Positions 27,206-35,265 of a stretch of 64,000 nucleotides of DNA are shown here, piece by piece. Both the position numbers and the translations under genes were made by a program. Positions within the stretch are counted from its first letter, which is position 1. Each line of letters begins with the position of its first letter. Under the pieces are notes generated by a model that worked only from the letters and a program-made list of their open reading frames with translations, did no database searches and was not told where the DNA came from. Origin of the DNA: Roseovarius lutimaris (GTDB taxonomy: Bacteria > Pseudomonadota > Alphaproteobacteria > Rhodobacterales > Rhodobacteraceae); assembly GCF_900115165.1 (NCBI RefSeq), contig NZ_FOVP01000009.1:97851-161850 (forward strand). The letters run 5' to 3'.

Positions 27206-27585
27206 TACGACCCCAACACGCTTATGCTGAGCCGGTCAATTCCGCGAAGAATGACAAGAACGTCGGTCAATCTTTGCGCCGTCACATCGTCCCGCAGGCT
27301 GACGATCACTTGCAGGGTCTCGGCCTCAGAGGACATGTCGGCAAATCTGTCCGGTAGCGCCCCCAGCACAACATCCTGACCGTTCACGCGCAAAGAGGTT
27401 TCGCCCAGTTGAAGAAAGCTCTTCTTGACGTCGCTGCTGCCAGTCGCGCCCGCACTGGCGGTGGACAGGTCAACCTCGGCAAATCGCGAGAAGGTTGAAG
27501 AGAGCATGAAAAACAACAGCAAAAGGAAGATGACGTCAATCAGCGACGTCATCGACAAGCGCCGACGCCGGGTTTGCTTACGCAT
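27205..27585 (-). CDS. exbD: ExbD/TolR-family biopolymer transport protein 1
   Basis: A 126-residue protein with an Arg-rich cytoplasmic start (MRKQTRRRRLS), one TM helix bearing the essential Asp (TSLIDVIFLLLLFFML) and a periplasmic domain. With ExbB it should form the proton-driven motor that energises TonB. It overlaps exbB by eight bases. Confidence 0.92.
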   Translation of the reverse strand: MRKQTRRRRLSMTSLIDVIFLLLLFFMLSSTFSRFAEVDLSTASAGATGSSDVKKSFLQLGETSLRVNGQDVVLGALPDRFADMSSEAETLQVIVSLRDDVTAQRLTDVLVILRGIDRLSISVLGS

Positions 27586-28231
27586 GGGTTGGCTCTGCGA
27601 AGGCGTGTGCGACGGGGTCGCGACGACCCTGAGGATGCAGGACAGAGGCGATCGCCCGCTCGGCGGTCACGCGCTCCGCGTCCATCCGCCCCTCAAACCA
27701 ACTAAGCACCATGGCTGTGGGCATCGCCACCGCAAGACCCACGGCGGTAGTCAATAGCGCCACCCAGATGCCCCCCGCCAGAAGCGATGGATCGACCTGT
27801 GACCCTGCATCTTGCAATGATTGGAACGCCTCAATCATACCCAGAACCGTGCCAAAAAGACCCAGAAGCGGGGCAAGCTGTGCGACGCTGTCCAGCAGAC
27901 GAAACCCGCCTTCCAGCCGGGCAAACCTCACCTCGGCTTCTGCCTCCAGTCGTTTGGCGTCCTCCGGTCCTGCGCCAAAGGCCATTTCAACCACAGGCGC
28001 GAGGTAGCTTTTGGATTTCTTCAACGCGCTCACAGCGGCGCTGCGGTCGCCTTGATCCCAGGCGGCAACCGAGTCTTTCAACGCGCGATGCCGCCCCACT
28101 CCGGCCGCAGAAAACTGCCATAGTTTGTAGAGGATGGTTGCCAAGGTAACGACCGAGACAACCAGCAATATCATCACCACCGGCCCCCCAAGATCAGCCG
28201 TCTGGCGCAGGCTTTCCAAAATCCGGGTCAT
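27578..28231 (-). CDS. exbB: MotA/TolQ/ExbB proton channel family protein
   Basis: A 217-residue inner-membrane protein with an N-terminal TM near residues 18-38 and the two conserved channel helices: LAPLLGLFGTVLGMIEAFQ near 118 and GIWVALLTTAVGLAVAMPTAM near 154. It forms the motor pentamer around ExbD. It overlaps the upstream secreted-protein gene by four bases and exbD by eight, so the unit is clearly one transcript. Confidence 0.93.
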   Translation of the reverse strand: MTRILESLRQTADLGGPVVMILLVVSVVTLATILYKLWQFSAAGVGRHRALKDSVAAWDQGDRSAAVSALKKSKSYLAPVVEMAFGAGPEDAKRLEAEAEVRFARLEGGFRLLDSVAQLAPLLGLFGTVLGMIEAFQSLQDAGSQVDPSLLAGGIWVALLTTAVGLAVAMPTAMVLSWFEGRMDAERVTAERAIASVLHPQGRRDPVAHAFAEPTHA

Positions 28232-28668
28232 CCCGTCACCTCAATCTTGGTGCGTGTTTTCAGGATCAAACCGGTCTCGCAGGCACCATCGGTCAAATCT
28301 GGCGCCTCGCAGGTATGGGCGCCGTTTATCAGGACCTGACTCAAGGCGTCGCAAGCGATCCCCGGAACGGAAAACTGACGCACGCGCGGGCGACCCGGGG
28401 GTAAGGTGCCGAAATCAAACAGGGTCAGCCGGTCCACCTGGCCCGCGCTGTCAAACAGGACGGTTTCATAGACCACCTTTTCAATCTGGCTGGCGTGCCC
28501 GTTCGCCACCAGAAAGGTCAGCGTACAGCCCCCCTCATTGGATTTCACAGCATTCAATTCAATCGTGACAGCCTCGCCCAGCTCTTTATCCTGTGCCAGG
28601 GTTCCGGTGGCAAAGGCGAGGTTGGCAATGATCGCCACAGCCGCCAATCGGGTCGTCTTCATCTGCAT
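28228..28668 (-). CDS. secreted protein of the TonB-ExbBD operon
   Basis: A 146-residue protein with a signal peptide ending near LAQ (residue 25). The periplasmic domain contains four cysteines (GGCTLTF, GIACDAL, HTCEAP, GACETG) that could form two disulphides. I recall similar proteins beside ExbB genes in related bacteria but know no function. An accessory or sensor role for the motor complex is an inference from the four-base overlap with exbB. A second Met at residue 3 is an alternative start. Confidence 0.75.
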   Translation of the reverse strand: MQMKTTRLAAVAIIANLAFATGTLAQDKELGEAVTIELNAVKSNEGGCTLTFLVANGHASQIEKVVYETVLFDSAGQVDRLTLFDFGTLPPGRPRVRQFSVPGIACDALSQVLINGAHTCEAPDLTDGACETGLILKTRTKIEVTG

Positions 28669-28842
28669 ATTCCTTATCTGCTGGCACCGCGCCTGTTTAT
28701 GTCAGAAGCGCTGCGTTTTACATTTCAAATTTGGGCCCGTGACCCAACGAGCCGCCCGACAAAAATCGCCCTTAACGGTCAGAGGCGGTTGGCGACGGCG
28801 CTACATCAGGCACCCCGGAGGTGTGTGGATCAGTTCATGCGC

Positions 28843-30018
28843 TCACCTGTTCCGGTACAGAAAGGCCAGCCTTTGGCTGGTGCCGTCTGGAGGACGCGGG
28901 AAGGGCGCCGCGCTTCTGACCTGAGCGCTGGCGGCGCGTCCGATATCCCCCGACCCTGTGCTGTTAAGTATATTGACCCAGGCCACCGTGCCGTCGGGGT
29001 TGATCTCAAAGGACACCTGAGCCGTTCCATGCGCCGAAGGATAGACGACCGGGGCACGATTAAGCTGAACCAGGACCCGACCAACGTAATTGGTCGTGCT
29101 CGAATTGCCAGGATTGCGGGCCCCGCTAAATCCAGTCGTTCCAGATCGGGAACCGCCGCTGCGAGAGGCAAACGGATCAACGCCGGTGCGTTTATAGGCG
29201 GTCAGAGGCGACTCGATAGCGCCGTTGGACCGCCGTGTTCGCGTGCTTCGCGGCTGCGTGCCATTGGGTTGGCCTGCTGCCACGGATGGCCGTTCTTTCG
29301 GAGGGCGCAGCGACGTTGTGACAGCGGAGCGTGTTAGATCTGTCTCTTCCTCGGCGCTCAGAATCTCGGGGTCGTCAGGCGCGGAGGTAACCGTTATCTC
29401 CGGCTGCACTGGCTCCTGCACTTGGGGTTCAGGAAGGATGGCGGGGCTTGGTGACGGGGCGGGTGCGGGAACAACAGGCGAAACAGTCTCGGTGACTGAC
29501 ACGGGCGCCACCTCGCTGGCCTGAGCATCAGTTGCATCCGGTGCCCCCTCCGCTGCGTCGGGTTCGGTCTCGGGTTCAACCGGTTGCGATATCGCCAGAT
29601 CGGCCAGATCATCATCTTCACCACCCGAGCGCTCTGCCGTTTCGGGCGCGGGGACATCGCTTTCGGACGGCTCAGCGGTGTCTGGTTCAAGTACCTCGAC
29701 CTCCCCGGTGTCAGGTGAGATGACGTTCTGGGGATTGTCAGACGCCACCAGCGCCTGGGAGGTTGATGTTTCTTCGATCACCTGTTCAGGCGATGTCACG
29801 CTCGGGGGATCAGGAGCCGAGGCTTCTTCTGGCGCCGCAGGTTCTGCCGGGGTGCCGGCGAAATCCTCGAATGTGCCGCCTGCATCAGCAAGATCAGATG
29901 CAGTGTCTTCGTTCGATGATGGCCGATTTTCGCTTGAGGTGAAACTCAACCCCAGAGCATGCAGGAGCAAGGACAATAAAATGGCCGCCACCGCCGCAAA
30001 AACAGACCCCCTGGTCAT
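28843..30018 (-). CDS. tonB: TonB-family energy transducer
   Basis: A 391-residue protein. An N-terminal membrane anchor lies at about residues 8-27 (VFAAVAAILLSLLLHALGL). It is followed by a long Glu/Asp/Pro/Ala/Val-rich periplasm-spanning linker (about 30-240), then a TonB C-terminal domain (about 305-391) with YVGRVLVQLNRAPVVYPS, GTAQVSFEINPDGTVAWVNIL and PFPRPPDG. It should couple ExbBD motion to outer-membrane receptors. The linker is more acidic than the usual Pro-Lys spacer. A gap of 174 bp separates it from the rest of the operon. No receptor gene lies nearby. Confidence 0.9.
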   Translation of the reverse strand: MTRGSVFAAVAAILLSLLLHALGLSFTSSENRPSSNEDTASDLADAGGTFEDFAGTPAEPAAPEEASAPDPPSVTSPEQVIEETSTSQALVASDNPQNVISPDTGEVEVLEPDTAEPSESDVPAPETAERSGGEDDDLADLAISQPVEPETEPDAAEGAPDATDAQASEVAPVSVTETVSPVVPAPAPSPSPAILPEPQVQEPVQPEITVTSAPDDPEILSAEEETDLTRSAVTTSLRPPKERPSVAAGQPNGTQPRSTRTRRSNGAIESPLTAYKRTGVDPFASRSGGSRSGTTGFSGARNPGNSSTTNYVGRVLVQLNRAPVVYPSAHGTAQVSFEINPDGTVAWVNILNSTGSGDIGRAASAQVRSAAPFPRPPDGTSQRLAFLYRNR

Positions 30019-30565
30019 TCAGGAACTCGTGCAGTCAACAGAACACGGCAGACAGGCACACGCGGCACCAAAGGGTGCCGGCGAGCTTTGGTAAGGAGAA
30101 GACGGTGAAACGACATGGTCGTATTTCTTATCTGTCCAGCGCCGGGCGCTGAGGATACTTTTTTTGGTTAGGCACCACCGGCCAATGCCTCTGTTCCTAT
30201 CGCAAAGCATGATTTCACGGTAGGCATTTCCACGTCATTGTGATCAGAGGGGATTTGCCAGGTAGTTATGTAGCGACGTGACCAAGATCCTCGCGCCGTT
30301 CAGGCAGCCATTTCGGCCGGGGAGTGGGCAAAACCTGGGGGTTACCGGTGATGCTATGATGGTTTCTTTGCAAGGAGAGCTGCAGTTCTCGACGGTCGAT
30401 TGGCTCTCTCATATCAAACACTTGCCGCCTGACCCCCAGCTTTTGCCCACTCCCTTTGTCGTTTGGCCATCTCTCCTTGAATCCCCAAAAAGCCAAGCAT
30501 CACTTCGCATTGTTACCCTATCCTCATGATCGCAGTCACTCACACATGCGGTTGCCTACCGCGTC
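30019..30565. other. spacer between tonB and the LysR gene
   Basis: About 547 bases without a convincing gene. It holds a pair of 23-bp inverted repeats (30320-30342 and 30432-30454). Small open frames on both strands across the repeats look like products of the symmetry. Base composition is visibly less GC-rich than in the core genes. Confidence 0.5.
30320..30454. repeat. 135-bp element bounded by 23-bp inverted repeats
   Basis: The 23 bases at 30320-30342 and the reverse complement of 30432-30454 differ at one position; both begin GGGAGTGGGCAAAA and end CTGGGGGT. The inner 89 bases contain a second weaker pairing (GGAGAGC with GCTCTCT). The arrangement fits a miniature inverted-repeat element or a long hairpin RNA. 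No target-site duplication was visible. Confidence 0.7.
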
Positions 30566-31402
30566 CTACAGTTCGCTGGTCAGCAATTTGATCTGGTCAA
30601 TCAGTGGATCAATCAGGTTACGGTCTCGACCTTCATGACATACCAACCATACGGGCAAGGAGAACTCGGGCATATATTCCACCAGGGCGATTCTGCCCTG
30701 GGTGATCAAGCCGGCAACCAACCGGTAGGGAAAGTATCCGGAGCCGCCATTGGCCAGCAGGTAGTTCAGCCCCAACCAACCGATGTTGACAGAAATCGGC
30801 GGTCCCGGCAGATCCGGAAAACTGGCGCTGTGCTGGGCGTAAAACTCCGGCCCCCAGTCGACATAGATGTATGGCGGATCGGAATCGTCATTCCTGCACG
30901 AAACCAGGACAAGTCGTTCGCGCAGTAGTTCAAAAGTTTCAAGCTGGGGACGATGTTGAGGTGTATACATGACCGCCATATCCATTCGCCCGTCAATGAG
31001 ACCCTGCATCAGGTCCGGTTCAAAGCCGATTTCGGCTCGGAATGAAATCTCCGGTGACGAGTAACGCGCCCTAGCGAGCCAGGGGAGCATCAAGCCATCC
31101 CAAAGCCCGATGCGTGCGCCAACAACAACGCTGTCGCGGAATCCCTGGGGCAACCCAACATCATGGCGGGCCTGCTCCACGGTCCGGACAATCAGTGCGG
31201 CATGTTTCTGAAAACGGCGTCCGTTGTCCGTCAACGTTGCGCCGGCGCGATTGCGCGTAAACAACCGGCATCCAAGTTGGTCCTCAAGCGTCTGAATACG
31301 CCCGCTTACGGTGGATTGCGTGACATGCAGTCTCTCAGCAGCAGCGACGAAACTGCCAGCTGACGCAACCGCTAAAAATGTACGTGCGAACTCGCTATCC
31401 AT
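30566..31402 (-). CDS. LysR-family transcriptional regulator
   Basis: A 278-residue LTTR. The N-terminal winged helix is clear (FARTFLAVASAGSFVAAAERLHVTQSTVSGRIQTLEDQLGCRLFTR, residues 5-50); a substrate-binding-type effector domain follows. The ATG at 31402 gives the standard start; the frame is open further upstream but without homology. It is divergent from the five-gene operon starting at 31507, the classic geometry for an LTTR controlling its neighbour. Confidence 0.9.
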   Translation of the reverse strand: MDSEFARTFLAVASAGSFVAAAERLHVTQSTVSGRIQTLEDQLGCRLFTRNRAGATLTDNGRRFQKHAALIVRTVEQARHDVGLPQGFRDSVVVGARIGLWDGLMLPWLARARYSSPEISFRAEIGFEPDLMQGLIDGRMDMAVMYTPQHRPQLETFELLRERLVLVSCRNDDSDPPYIYVDWGPEFYAQHSASFPDLPGPPISVNIGWLGLNYLLANGGSGYFPYRLVAGLITQGRIALVEYMPEFSLPVWLVCHEGRDRNLIDPLIDQIKLLTSEL

Positions 31403-31456
31403 AGCGGCATCATCGGATATTCCGATATTAAACACAATTAAAAACCATTTTTCAAC

Positions 31457-31487
31457 TTGCAAACAGATTGCTATTCTGTGGTTATAC
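31457..31487 (+). promoter_or_regulatory. possible promoter of the LysR-linked operon
   Basis: TTGCAA at 31457-31462 and TTATAC at 31482-31487, spaced 19 bases. They lie in an AT-rich 104-bp divergent spacer where an LTTR would bind. The long spacing fits an activator-dependent promoter but is not proof. Confidence 0.35.
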
Positions 31488-31506
31488 ATTGATCTCGAGG
31501 TGTAAA

Positions 31507-31815
31507 ATGCATACTCAACTTTCCCCGTTTGACGTACTGAGCCATACGTTCTGGGCCGGGTCAAAACCACTTGAGTCTGACATTCGCCTGCAGCCCATTG
31601 CCGATTGTGTCGGCGATACACTGCCGACCATCGCACGCCTCAGCGAGGTCCATACCAGCCGCCAGATCATGTGGGCGCTGATTGCGATCATCGTCGATAT
31701 GTCGCTTGAGGAGGGCGATGGAGAGTTGACCGCTGCAATGCTGCACTCGAATGCACGCTTGCTGGAGGTGCAGGCGGAAGTGGATCTGTATGGGACAGCC
31801 CGGAGGTTATCATGA
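31507..31815 (+). CDS. hypothetical protein, first gene of the LysR-linked operon
   Basis: A 102-residue soluble protein of no family I recognise. It seems mostly helical (TIARLSEVHTSRQIMWALIAIIVDMSLEEGDGELTAAMLHSNARLLEVQAEVDLYG) with no signal peptide and one cysteine. The start at 31507 has a GAGGTG site. Its stop overlaps the AhpD-like start by four bases, so it is translated with the operon. Confidence 0.7.
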   Translation: MHTQLSPFDVLSHTFWAGSKPLESDIRLQPIADCVGDTLPTIARLSEVHTSRQIMWALIAIIVDMSLEEGDGELTAAMLHSNARLLEVQAEVDLYGTARRLS

Positions 31816-32135
31816 GCAAGACCCTCGCAGATCGCCGCCACGCGTTGGCTCCCGAAACCGAAGACGCTTTCCGCTCCTTTTCCAAGGCGGTTTTTGCCGA
31901 AGGCACACTAGATGCCCGCACCAAGCAGCTTATCGCGGTGGCGGTCGCCCACGTCACGCAGTGCCCTTGGTGTATCGAAGGCCATGTGAAGGCGGCGCAG
32001 CGCGCGGGCGCGTCGGGAGAGCAGATCATGGAAGCCGTGTGGGTTGCGACCGAGATGCGGGCCGGAGCAGCGTGGGCGCATGCCTTAAAGTCCGTGGAAC
32101 TTCTGGATAAGCCCGGTGCTGACGGAAATACTTAA
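31812..32135 (+). CDS. carboxymuconolactone decarboxylase/AhpD-like protein
   Basis: A 107-residue all-helical CMD-family protein. The redox motif is present as CPWCIEGH, i.e. CxxC followed by His four residues after the second Cys, as in AhpD-type thiol peroxidase partners. TKQLIAVAVAHVTQ and the EAVWVATEMRAGAAWAHA helices are typical. It probably works as a thiol-disulphide or peroxide-reducing protein. It overlaps the neighbouring genes by four bases and one base. Confidence 0.88.
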   Translation: MSKTLADRRHALAPETEDAFRSFSKAVFAEGTLDARTKQLIAVAVAHVTQCPWCIEGHVKAAQRAGASGEQIMEAVWVATEMRAGAAWAHALKSVELLDKPGADGNT

Positions 32136-32539
32136 TGCCACCGCGTCCGCCCGTCCCTGACGACTTGAGCGAACGGATCCGCATCAAGCGGATTTATCGT
32201 GCTGTGCGTGTCTCTGACGGCAAGCGGATCCTTGTCGACCGTCTCTGGCCGCGCGGGGTATCAAAGGACAGGGCGCGCCTGCACGCCTGGGAGAAGGACA
32301 TCGCGCCAAGTGACGACCTGCGCCACTGGTTTCATGCAAGCCCCAATCGTTGGGACACGTTCAGGACACGCTATTTGCGGGAACTGGAAGCGAAGGGCGA
32401 TCTGATAGGCAAAATTGCGGAATGCGCCAGGGACGGCGTTGTCACGTTGCTGTTTGCCGCCAAGGATGAGGACCACAACAATGCCGTCGTATTGCAGGAG
32501 TATTTGCAAAAACGGCTGAGACAAGGAACAGGATCATGA
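32135..32539 (+). CDS. DUF488 family protein
   Basis: A 134-residue DUF488 protein. The conserved core IRIKRIYRAVRVSDGKRILVDRLWPRGVSKD, then WEKDIAPSDDLRHWFH and a C-terminal VTLLFAAKDEDHNNAVVLQEYL are present. The family is small, cytoplasmic and uncharacterised, often near stress or detoxification genes. It starts on the TAATG overlap with the AhpD-like gene and overlaps the next gene by four bases. Confidence 0.88.
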   Translation: MPPRPPVPDDLSERIRIKRIYRAVRVSDGKRILVDRLWPRGVSKDRARLHAWEKDIAPSDDLRHWFHASPNRWDTFRTRYLRELEAKGDLIGKIAECARDGVVTLLFAAKDEDHNNAVVLQEYLQKRLRQGTGS

Positions 32540-33561
32540 CCGGCTATTCCAACGATCCGATCCGCACGCCCCTCTGCGATCTGCTCGGTTGCGATGTACC
32601 GATCCTGCTTGCCGGCATGGGTGGCGTCTCCCGCTGGGAGCTGGCGGCCGCTGTCGCGAATGCCGGTGGCTACGGAATGCTGGGGATGGTGCGCGAGGAT
32701 CCGTCGCTGATTAAGCAGGAGGTAACAGCACTCCGCGCCGCGACCGACCGGCCCTTTGCCGTCAATCTAATTCCGGCGGCGACGAAGCCGGAATTGCTTG
32801 ATGCGCAGCTCTTGTGTTGCCTCGCTCTCGGCGTCCCTGCATTTACTTTCTTTTGGGACGTGGTGCCGGCGGCCATCGAGCGGGTCAAGCAGGCCGGATG
32901 TCTTGTCTTGCATCAGGTTGGCACCCTCCAGGCCGCCAGAAACGCTGAAGATGCGGGAGCTGATTTGATCATCGCCCAGGGGATCGAGGCGGGCGGTCAT
33001 GTGCATGGGCGCCAGTCCGTATGGGATCTAACGGCCGCGATATTGGCACAGACCAGCCTCCCGGTGGTCGCATCTGGCGGCCTAGCGACTGGCGCAGACC
33101 TTGCTGCCGCTCTAAGGATGGGGGCGGTGGGTATTCAGTGCGGTACAGCTTTTCTGGCGACCGAAGAGTCCTTTGCCCATGCCTATCACAAGAGGTGTGT
33201 TGTCGATGCTGGCGGAGCGGACACGGTGCTCACCGATATCTTCGTATTGAACTGGCCCAAGGCAGCCGCAGTGCGGGTGATTTCCAACAGTGTGACCGCC
33301 GGGCTGAAAGGATCTAACCTGGGTCATGATCCCGCCGACCTGCCCCGCGAAACCATCGCCTGGGACGGGAAGACGCCGCGCTTGCGCTACAGCACGGATT
33401 CACCTCTCAGGACCACGACCGGAAACCTTGAAGCCATGCCAGCATTTGCCGGGAAGGGTCTGGATGCCATCACCGACATCGTTCCTGCTGCCAGCCGCCT
33501 GAACAAACTGGCCGCTGACGCGAGATACAGCATCGCACATTCCTCGGAGGCGACCTCATGA
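32536..33561 (+). CDS. nitronate monooxygenase family flavoprotein
   Basis: A 341-residue TIM-barrel FMN enzyme of the NPD/2-nitropropane dioxygenase family. Visible features: CDVPILLAGMGGVSRWELAAAVANAGGYGML at the N-terminus, ADLIIAQGIEAGGHVHG near residue 141, and the FMN phosphate site VVASGGLATGADLAAALRMGA followed by GIQCGTAFLATEES. It probably oxidises nitronates or related anionic substrates; the family also has enoyl-ACP reductases and uncharacterised members. It overlaps genes on both sides by four bases. Confidence 0.88.
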   Translation: MTGYSNDPIRTPLCDLLGCDVPILLAGMGGVSRWELAAAVANAGGYGMLGMVREDPSLIKQEVTALRAATDRPFAVNLIPAATKPELLDAQLLCCLALGVPAFTFFWDVVPAAIERVKQAGCLVLHQVGTLQAARNAEDAGADLIIAQGIEAGGHVHGRQSVWDLTAAILAQTSLPVVASGGLATGADLAAALRMGAVGIQCGTAFLATEESFAHAYHKRCVVDAGGADTVLTDIFVLNWPKAAAVRVISNSVTAGLKGSNLGHDPADLPRETIAWDGKTPRLRYSTDSPLRTTTGNLEAMPAFAGKGLDAITDIVPAASRLNKLAADARYSIAHSSEATS

Positions 33562-34253
33562 GCGACAAGTTCGACAGCTTTCGCTGCAAGACGGGCTTTT
33601 CCTCGCCACCCTGCTATGCCGCCGAAGTCGCGCCAGAGTATTTTGACCCGCTTGCCGTCGACCCCGCTCAGACCCGCGACGTTGCACGCTGGCGCAAGGC
33701 CGAGCGCAAACGGCTTCGCGGTGAACGCGACAGAATGCCGGTTGCCGACCGGCAATCGGCTGGAGCCGCGCTGATAGATCACTTACGGCAGGTGCTGCGG
33801 CACCGTTTTGGCGGTATGCAGGGCATGGTTTTTTCTGCCTATTGGCCAATCAAGGGCGAACCCGATCTGCGTCCTCTGATGTCGGAATTGCATAAGGCAG
33901 GCGTGACGATCGCGCTACCCCTGGTCGAAACAAGGGCGGCACCGCTGACATTCCGCCGATGGACGCCCGATATGACGATGGTCCGCGGCGATTGGAGCAT
34001 TCCCGTGCCGCCGCCCGACGCGCCAGAACTCACCCCCGATATCGTGCTGGCGCCGCTTGTCGGCTGGAGCGCCGATGCTTATCGGCTTGGCTATGGCGGT
34101 GGCTATTTCGACCGAACATTGGCGGCTCTGAAGCCACGGCCTTTCGTCATCGGCGTTGGTTTCGACGCCGCGCGTCTGCGGACGATCTATCCGCAACCCC
34201 ACGATATGCCGCTCGACCTCATCCTTACAGAGGCCGGGAACAAAACTGAGTAA
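33558..34253 (+). CDS. 5-formyltetrahydrofolate cyclo-ligase family protein with N-terminal extension
   Basis: A 231-residue protein. Residues 50-225 match the 5-FCL/MTHFS fold: RKAERKRLRGERD, FSAYWPIKGEPDLRPLM near residue 93 and the nucleotide/substrate motif LGYGGGYFDRTL near 175. Residues 1-48 are an extra segment (SSPPCYAAEVAPEYFDPLAV) not usual in the enzyme. Converting 5-formyl-THF to methenyl-THF is the family reaction, but operon context suggests a specialised paralogue. It is last in the operon, overlapping the monooxygenase gene by four bases. Confidence 0.82.
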   Translation: MSDKFDSFRCKTGFSSPPCYAAEVAPEYFDPLAVDPAQTRDVARWRKAERKRLRGERDRMPVADRQSAGAALIDHLRQVLRHRFGGMQGMVFSAYWPIKGEPDLRPLMSELHKAGVTIALPLVETRAAPLTFRRWTPDMTMVRGDWSIPVPPPDAPELTPDIVLAPLVGWSADAYRLGYGGGYFDRTLAALKPRPFVIGVGFDAARLRTIYPQPHDMPLDLILTEAGNKTE

Positions 34254-34800
34254 GCACCTCGGTGGAACAGAGGCGGGCATGGCGTGGCTCTGCAATCCTG
34301 AACCAGGCTTCCGGCCCATATTCCTCGGCGCTTGCCATGGCGCTCCGGATTCTGATGATGTCGGGGGCGGTGGACATGCCGAAGTATTCGCCCTGTTTAA
34401 TTCGCAGCAAGCCCAATGATAAAGAACACAAGCGCTACGGTCGAAGAGACTGTCCGAACGTGGTTTCAAAATGCCCAGCTTAACAATCTACGATTTTTCA
34501 ACATTGTCCAACGGCAGCAATGTCCCGCGACCTGTGAATTCGGCGTTTGAGCCTTGCTGCGGTCTGCGTGAATGACTGTTACTTCCGCTGCGCAGCGGCA
34601 CCATAATTTTCGCTCACGCGGCATTTCTGACGCTGTGCGCGCACGCAGCGAGAACGTCGAATTTACAGGATGGGCTCTTCTTCCTCTTTCGCTGTAGTCT
34701 GCGCTAAGGTCCGGTTTCGCCATTTGCGTCAGTTTATGACGTGAATGACAAAACCAGCCTCTGCGCGCAACGCCCCTTGCCAAGCGAGGATCACAAAGCC
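34254..34800. other. gene-free spacer after the LysR-linked operon
   Basis: About 547 bases with no frame that I can support. Short frames on both strands lack family motifs or convincing ribosome-binding sites. The boundary between the accessory block and the DUF3429-rnhA block probably lies here. Confidence 0.45.
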
Positions 34801-35265
34801 ATGTTGCCGCCCATGCAAACGATCCCCCGCGCCCCGCTTCTTCTTGGCCTTGCCGGCCTTTTGCCCTTTGTCTGGGGGGCGATCACCGTTTTGCTGCCCG
34901 ATCTTGGCCTCTGGACGGCACAGATCATCGGACCGCGCTTTGCCGGGCCCTACGTGATGCTGTTTTACGGCGCGGTGATCCTGTCGTTCATGTCCGGCGT
35001 GCTCTGGGGTTTTGCCACACAGCTCAGCGGCCCCCGCGCCACCAGCGGTTATGCCCTTTCGACCCTGCCCGCACTTTGGGCGTTTTTCATGACCGGAGGC
35101 GGCCCGACCAGCGCGGGGATTTCCCTTATGGCGGGGTTCATCGGGCTGCTGGGTCTTGACTGGCTCTTCTGGCATCACGGTGTGACCCCGCCATGGTGGA
35201 TGGGCTTGCGTGTCATGTTGACCGCGGTCGTGCTGATCTGCCTTGCAATCGGAGTATTCTTTTGA
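34801..35265 (+). CDS. DUF3429 membrane protein
   Basis: About 154 residues with five hydrophobic segments (for example LLGLAGLLPFVWGAITVLLP, VMLFYGAVILSFMSGVLWGF, LMAGFIGLLGLDWLF). FYGAVILSFMSGVLWG is the family signature. Function unknown. The exact start is uncertain: ATG codons exist at 34741, 34801 and 34813; I chose 34801 because GAGGATC lies upstream. Its TGA overlaps the TTG start of the methyltransferase gene. Confidence 0.83.
   Translation: MLPPMQTIPRAPLLLGLAGLLPFVWGAITVLLPDLGLWTAQIIGPRFAGPYVMLFYGAVILSFMSGVLWGFATQLSGPRATSGYALSTLPALWAFFMTGGGPTSAGISLMAGFIGLLGLDWLFWHHGVTPPWWMGLRVMLTAVVLICLAIGVFF

Noticed and set aside
34225..34783. Short frames in the spacer after the FCL-like gene
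   Set aside because: Frames on both strands show no family features and conflict with one another.
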